In this document: positions 59,961 to 64,000 of the stretch, one piece after another
Position numbering within the stretch: the stretch's first letter is position 1
How the letters are laid out: each line of letters begins with the position of its first letter
Assembly: GCA_025786725.1 (NCBI GenBank)
Contig: JAHLTZ010000005.1
Location: 496,001 to 560,000, forward strand
Direction of reading: 5' to 3'
Source: Syncephalis fuscata
Taxonomy: Eukaryota > Zoopagomycota > Zoopagomycetes > Zoopagales > Piptocephalidaceae
DNA length: 64,000 bases
Translations under genes and position numbers: made by a program
Notes under the pieces: generated by a model
What the model was told of the DNA's origin: nothing
Databases searched by the model: none
Seen by the model: the letters and a program-made list of their open reading frames with translations, nothing else

Positions 59961-61832
59961 ATGTATTACACCATTGTTCAGCGGCAGTTATGGCTTTTGT
60001 TATTGGGTGTATTTATGCAAATTATCTATACGGATGCTAAAATATTGCTCACGAGTAGCAACGGCACTACATTAAATCTCCATACCTACGATTATTTTCT
60101 TTATCGCGAGCCTTTCTATCGCTACAAAGGTATAGGTGCCGTTTGGGGCGTTCTTCCCAATAGCGATGGGGATGGCTGCACTTTCCAGCCTTTGAATAGC
60201 ACCAGCTCAAATGCCAAAAACTTAACAGCAAAATTAACAGCACCCGCGAGTCTAGCCATAGTCGTTGAAATGTATTCGCTTTACAGCTCCGGCTGCCAAA
60301 CACGTGCAAAGGTAGATAACAAACAAAACTAATCGTAGCGATGATCATCTTTCTAAACATGGACATTTACGCGTTTTCTAGGCTCAGACAGCGTTGGATG
60401 CATTGTCGCGTCAACTGGAACAAAACGGATTACCTTCCGTAAAATTACTTGTGTTAATTAATGTACCTGATATCTACCAACCAAAATGGGAATCAAATTT
60501 TATTGGTCAAAACTCAGTTGGATTATCGGGTGCAGCCAGTGGGTCGTCATTTACGGCAATCACCCTCATGCCTGTGGACGAGACGATATCCTTTGCAACC
60601 ATTGTGCGTAAAAGATACGAATTCTTTTATTTAACTGCTGAAGAGGGTAGATATTTGAAATCTACAAGATATGCCTCATTACTGACTTGTGTCTAGAACA
60701 AGGCCCTTGGAATGCAGCTTTCTTATCGCCTGGATTGACCGCGTGCAAATGGATTTATTTTACTATAGTATGCATGGCATTTGCATGCACGATAATACTT
60801 AGCTAATTCGTTTATAAATCATCTAGGTGCTACTAGTGTTTACATATGCAATTGTTCGAAGTATTGCCCTAGTAAAATTGAAAAAGCTACCCAAGGATTT
60901 ACTATTGGTGGCTTTTATCGCATCTATTGCTTATGTTTTTGGTAATTTAATAGTGTTCAAATGCAATTACTATAATTAACATTTATTTATTTAGTGTTAT
61001 TTGTCCATATCATCGTACCACCTACTGCTTTCTCGCTTAACATGATAGGAATTATATGTAACTTCCTATCAAATGTTCCCTTTGATCTGATACTTATACA
61101 TTGGTATGTAGTAACTACGCTCAATAACATAATACTAAAAATACACAATTTACAGGTCGATTCATGGAAAGACATATTTCTCGCGCTTTGCAGTTATATG
61201 TTTCAGAGTAGTTATATCGCTTAATATGGCTCTTATTGTCATGGCGTTTGTATTCCAAGTATACATCTATAGTGACGATGATTGGATCCTTAAAGATGTT
61301 AAAAAATACGTGGCATTGAACAGTATCACAAATGCCATTCCTTTGATTAACGCCATTATTTTTGGCGGCTTTAGTAAGTTGTTAAAGTATACAACGCATA
61401 ACTGTAGGCTAACAACAAAGTAGCAATATGGTTTATTTTCTGTTTTCTAAAGTTACGAAAACACGCAGAGGCACGCTTTCGTTTTATACAGGTAGAGTGT
61501 AGCGACGACTAATGCTAAAAGCGCGGTATTAACTATTGAGGCAGTTGACATTATTTACAGCTCTTGCTTGTTTTACATTTGTTGTATTTGGGCTGTATTT
61601 TATTTTAACAGATCTGAAGCAGCCCGTGACCACCATCAATGGACTAGTTTCATTTAGCATTTTGTATGATTTAGCATATTTTATTCGCGCACTTGTGTTT
61701 TTATCAGTACTAGGAGTCCGTTGGCCAAAATCTAAGGATAGCATACATATTCATGCACCACTCGAAGAAATGTCGGTTGCCGAGGTTGGATCAATCACAA
61801 ATAAGCATAGAGATCGTTTAGAATTAGATTAA
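59961..61832 (+). CDS. Signal-peptide, extracellular-domain, ~7TM membrane protein (receptor-like), family member B
   Basis: Eight exons (59961-60311, 60382-60646, 60697-60767, 60827-60941, 60995-61103, 61156-61373, 61453-61491, 61561-61832) join in phase to an intact 479-aa protein. A signal peptide (LWLLLLGVFMQIIYTDA) is followed by a ~200-residue ectodomain with N-glycosylation sequons (NGT, NST, NLT) and cysteines. The ectodomain closes with EEEQGPWNAAF right before TM1. About seven helices follow, including VLLVFTYAIVRSIALV, MALIVMAFVFQVYIY and LACFTFVVFGLYFILTDL, then an acidic tail. Layout and the GPWN block match the minus-strand gene at 4975-6883, though overall identity is low. Function unknown; a surface sensor is the natural guess. 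Confidence 0.78.
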
Positions 61833-61933
61833 AACGTTGAAACATATATATATACATATTTATATAATCCGTGTCACAAATGTTTCTTTTATATATTTTT
61901 TGTAGATTTCCAGTATTTAACTATTCCTTTGCA

Positions 61934-63184
61934 ATGAGCCAACCAAAGACTAATGAAAGCGATACATCATCTGCTACGGTCGCTTTGACCAAAGAGCAAC
62001 AGGAAAGAGTTGCTGCTAATCGAAAAAAAGCTAAGGAACGACGTGAAGAAGCATTACGAAAAGCCGGGATTAGCAGCACGAGTCAACCAGCAGCCCCTAC
62101 TGACGGCAATGGTACCGACTCTAATAAGCGAAAGCGAGGCCATCGCTTTGTCGACTACGATCTATCGACGCTTAAAGACTCGCGAGGTGGCTTTATTCCG
62201 GGCGATTTTTCTGACGAACGTGAACGAGCACGACGCCGCCGCGAGGATGAAATGGCCGCAGAACGAGCACGCACCCGTGTCGACGAATTACGTAGGTAGA
62301 TCTTGTAGCTTTGGTGTTCGATACGCCAGTAATAACAAGCAAGCACGTTTATTTTAGCTTTTAGTATTATTTCTTCGTCAGACAATCCTCATTGCGCCCA
62401 TTGTGAGTCATTTGACTTGGACCCGGAATTCTATAGTGTGTTCCATGTATCGGTGTGTAGAAGCTGTAAAAACGAACTGCCCGAGAAGTACAGTTTACTA
62501 ACTAAAACAGAAGTCAAAGAGGTTGGTAAATAGTAGTATTTATTGTTGTTGTTGTTGTTAATTAGTTTAACGTGCATTATTAGGATTATTTATTAACTGA
62601 TGGTAGGCATACTTGCACATCCATGCCATATACTAGCTATTGACTGAGTGTAGAGGAACTGCGTGATACAGAAGTGATGCAACATTTGTTACGAGCCAAT
62701 CCACATAAAGCAACTTGGAGTAACATGATGCTTTATTTACGCGCTCAGGTAAACTTTACGTATAAATAGAAGCAGAGTCTGCTTCAGTGATATTTAATAG
62801 ATTATAAATGTATTAATACCGATACTTATTAGGTTGAGGCATTTGCTTTTAAGAAATGGGGTGGTCCCGAGGGACTTGACGCAGAATGGGCAAAGCGTGA
62901 AGAAGAAAAGAAACGAAAACGAGATGAAAAGTTTAAGAAAAAGCTTACAGGTAGGTAGTGGCAGTTTATTAATAAATAAATAAATAAAGCCCATTAATTA
63001 TAATGATACGGTATTTATCGTAGATTTACGTAGACGAACACGGGCTAGTGAATACAAAAAGCTACGAGTTAACGATACAAAACATGTCCACGTTTATGAC
63101 GAAGCCGAAACAGATGAAGCAACAGGCGATTCAATACAACGATGTAGGGAATGTGGAATGACCGTTACTATAGATGAATTTTAA
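61934..63184 (+). CDS. RAD14: DNA damage-recognition protein Rad14/XPA
   Basis: Nucleotide-excision-repair factor that verifies lesions with TFIIH and RPA. Six exons (61934-62295, 62365-62521, 62584-62602, 62654-62748, 62833-62950, 63024-63184) give an intact 303-aa protein. The N terminus is Lys/Arg-rich ([20 protein letters not shown]), followed by GGFIPGDF. The zinc finger is C-x2-C-x17-C-x2-C (CAHC...CRSC), exactly the XPA spacing. [20 protein letters not shown] and [19 protein letters not shown] are the conserved DNA-binding core. The C terminus has a final CRECG. Exon 3 is only 19 nt (DYLLTD), and leaving it out breaks both phase and motif. The ATG at 61934 is internal to a longer frame and chosen for its family-like start. 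Confidence 0.93.
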
Positions 63185-63214
63185 CATCAAATAAACTTTT
63201 TATTGTTATCACTG

Positions 63215-64000
63215 TTAAACTGTGCCAAAATAACGATCTATAGTATATTCAACGGTTAATTAAAAGTCTATAATCGTATAAATGAATAAGACCTACCACC
63301 AAAGTTACCCATACCCGGTTCAATGTATAGATTGTCCAAGGAGAGTCCTGGATCAACCATTGATGTCACAATCCTCACTTTGGGGAATGCTTTGGCAATA
63401 GAGTGTAATCCTATAGGATAAAATGGTTAATTGCTAAATAATGTTTATTCTATAAGTCACATGATGACTTACCTTGTGGCGCTGACAATAAAGATAAAAA
63501 TATAATACGATCCTAATCATTAATATCAATTATTAGCTATGATTAGATATAATAGCTGCAAATATACCTCGGCCACATCATGATCCAATAAAACACGAAT
63601 AGCCATAATACCGGCTGCTCCTGTCGCAATAGTTGCATCCTAATATAGACGTAAATAATAATTAGTGTGTCATTAACTATTAGCATACCATTAAAAAGAC
63701 GTAGCGATCACCAATATTGGACGGCAAAATAAGATGATGTAACTAGCCAATGGAGTAATATAGTATATTTACATTAATAACCTGTTTCTTTAAGCATTTT
63801 TTATACTGCTTTAACACTTACTTGAGGTTCTCCAGTTTTTGAATCCGATTGAATTAACATACGGCCAAGTGGTACATCTTTGACTACTTTACGTAGACTG
63901 ACCTCCATGGGTAGACCAGCTCGAACAATCGACACACCACACAACTAAAACAGACATCATTATAATAAATAATGGCTATCAACTATCTATTAAATGGTAT
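63215..64000 (-). CDS. FUR1: Uracil phosphoribosyltransferase, partial (5' end beyond window)
   Basis: Pyrimidine salvage: uracil + PRPP to UMP. The last six exons are visible: 63822-63944, 63689-63742, 63568-63639, 63473-63512, 63297-63410, 63215-63237. They encode LCGVSIVRAGLPMEVSLRKV, LILPSNIGDRYVFLMDATIA then TGAAG (the PRPP loop, D-x3-ATG), and RIIFLSLLSAPQGLHSIAKA then FP. The protein ends YIEPGMGNFGDRYFGTV, the diagnostic C terminus. All joins are in phase; the final exon is 23 nt. Earlier exons lie to the right of the window. The stop is 30 bp from the convergent RAD14 stop. Confidence 0.93.

Overview
The window is nuclear DNA from an intron-rich, AT-rich eukaryote, almost certainly a fungus. 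HIS1, FUR1, NCS2, RAD14, CFT1, a 14-TM drug-type MFS pair and a DOMON-cytochrome b561 protein all fit a fungus. Introns are short (roughly 45-120 nt), mostly GTAAGT...TATAG, and genes are close together. The mix of secreted and seven-TM families suggests an early-diverging lineage (Zoopagomycota-like); that placement is inference only. I see no tRNA, rRNA, CRISPR array or intact transposon. Exon models below were built by hand from splice sites, reading phase and family motifs.

Layout. 0-11 kb: a secreted protein at the left edge, an F-box/beta-propeller protein, a signal-peptide + ectodomain + 7TM protein, HIS1 (with a 12-nt micro-exon) and a mitochondrial-type protein. 11-28 kb: a small ORF, NCS2 tail-to-tail with a GNAT acetyltransferase, DOMON-cytochrome b561, a membrane UDP-glycosyltransferase, a VanZ-like membrane protein divergent from UTP25, UTP25 ending 3 bp from the end of SRP receptor beta, and a secreted pseudokinase. 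29-37.5 kb: a tandem array of five two-exon seven-TM receptor-like genes in 1.6-1.9 kb repeat units, with a diverged sixth member at 46.5 kb. 38-45 kb: an SDR/3-beta-HSD-type enzyme and the 23-exon CFT1. 48-57 kb: a small secreted protein, then MFS transporter - MFS relic - BAHD acyltransferase - MFS transporter, all on the minus strand. 58-64 kb: a DinB-fold protein, a second ectodomain + 7TM protein, RAD14 and the 3' part of FUR1.

The housekeeping genes cover histidine and pyrimidine supply, tRNA thiolation, ribosome biogenesis, mRNA 3' processing, DNA repair and protein targeting, and show no functional cluster. The accessory content is what stands out: eight seven-TM genes of two unrelated-looking families, a secreted kinase-like protein and a transporter/acyltransferase group.

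A systematic oddity runs through the window. About 20 reading-frame breaks in nine gene models, including CFT1 and UTP25, are each explained by exactly one missing base, always the same sign, and exon-length arithmetic agrees. Affected genes are annotated as CDS with the breaks noted. Draft-sequence deletions are the simplest cause.
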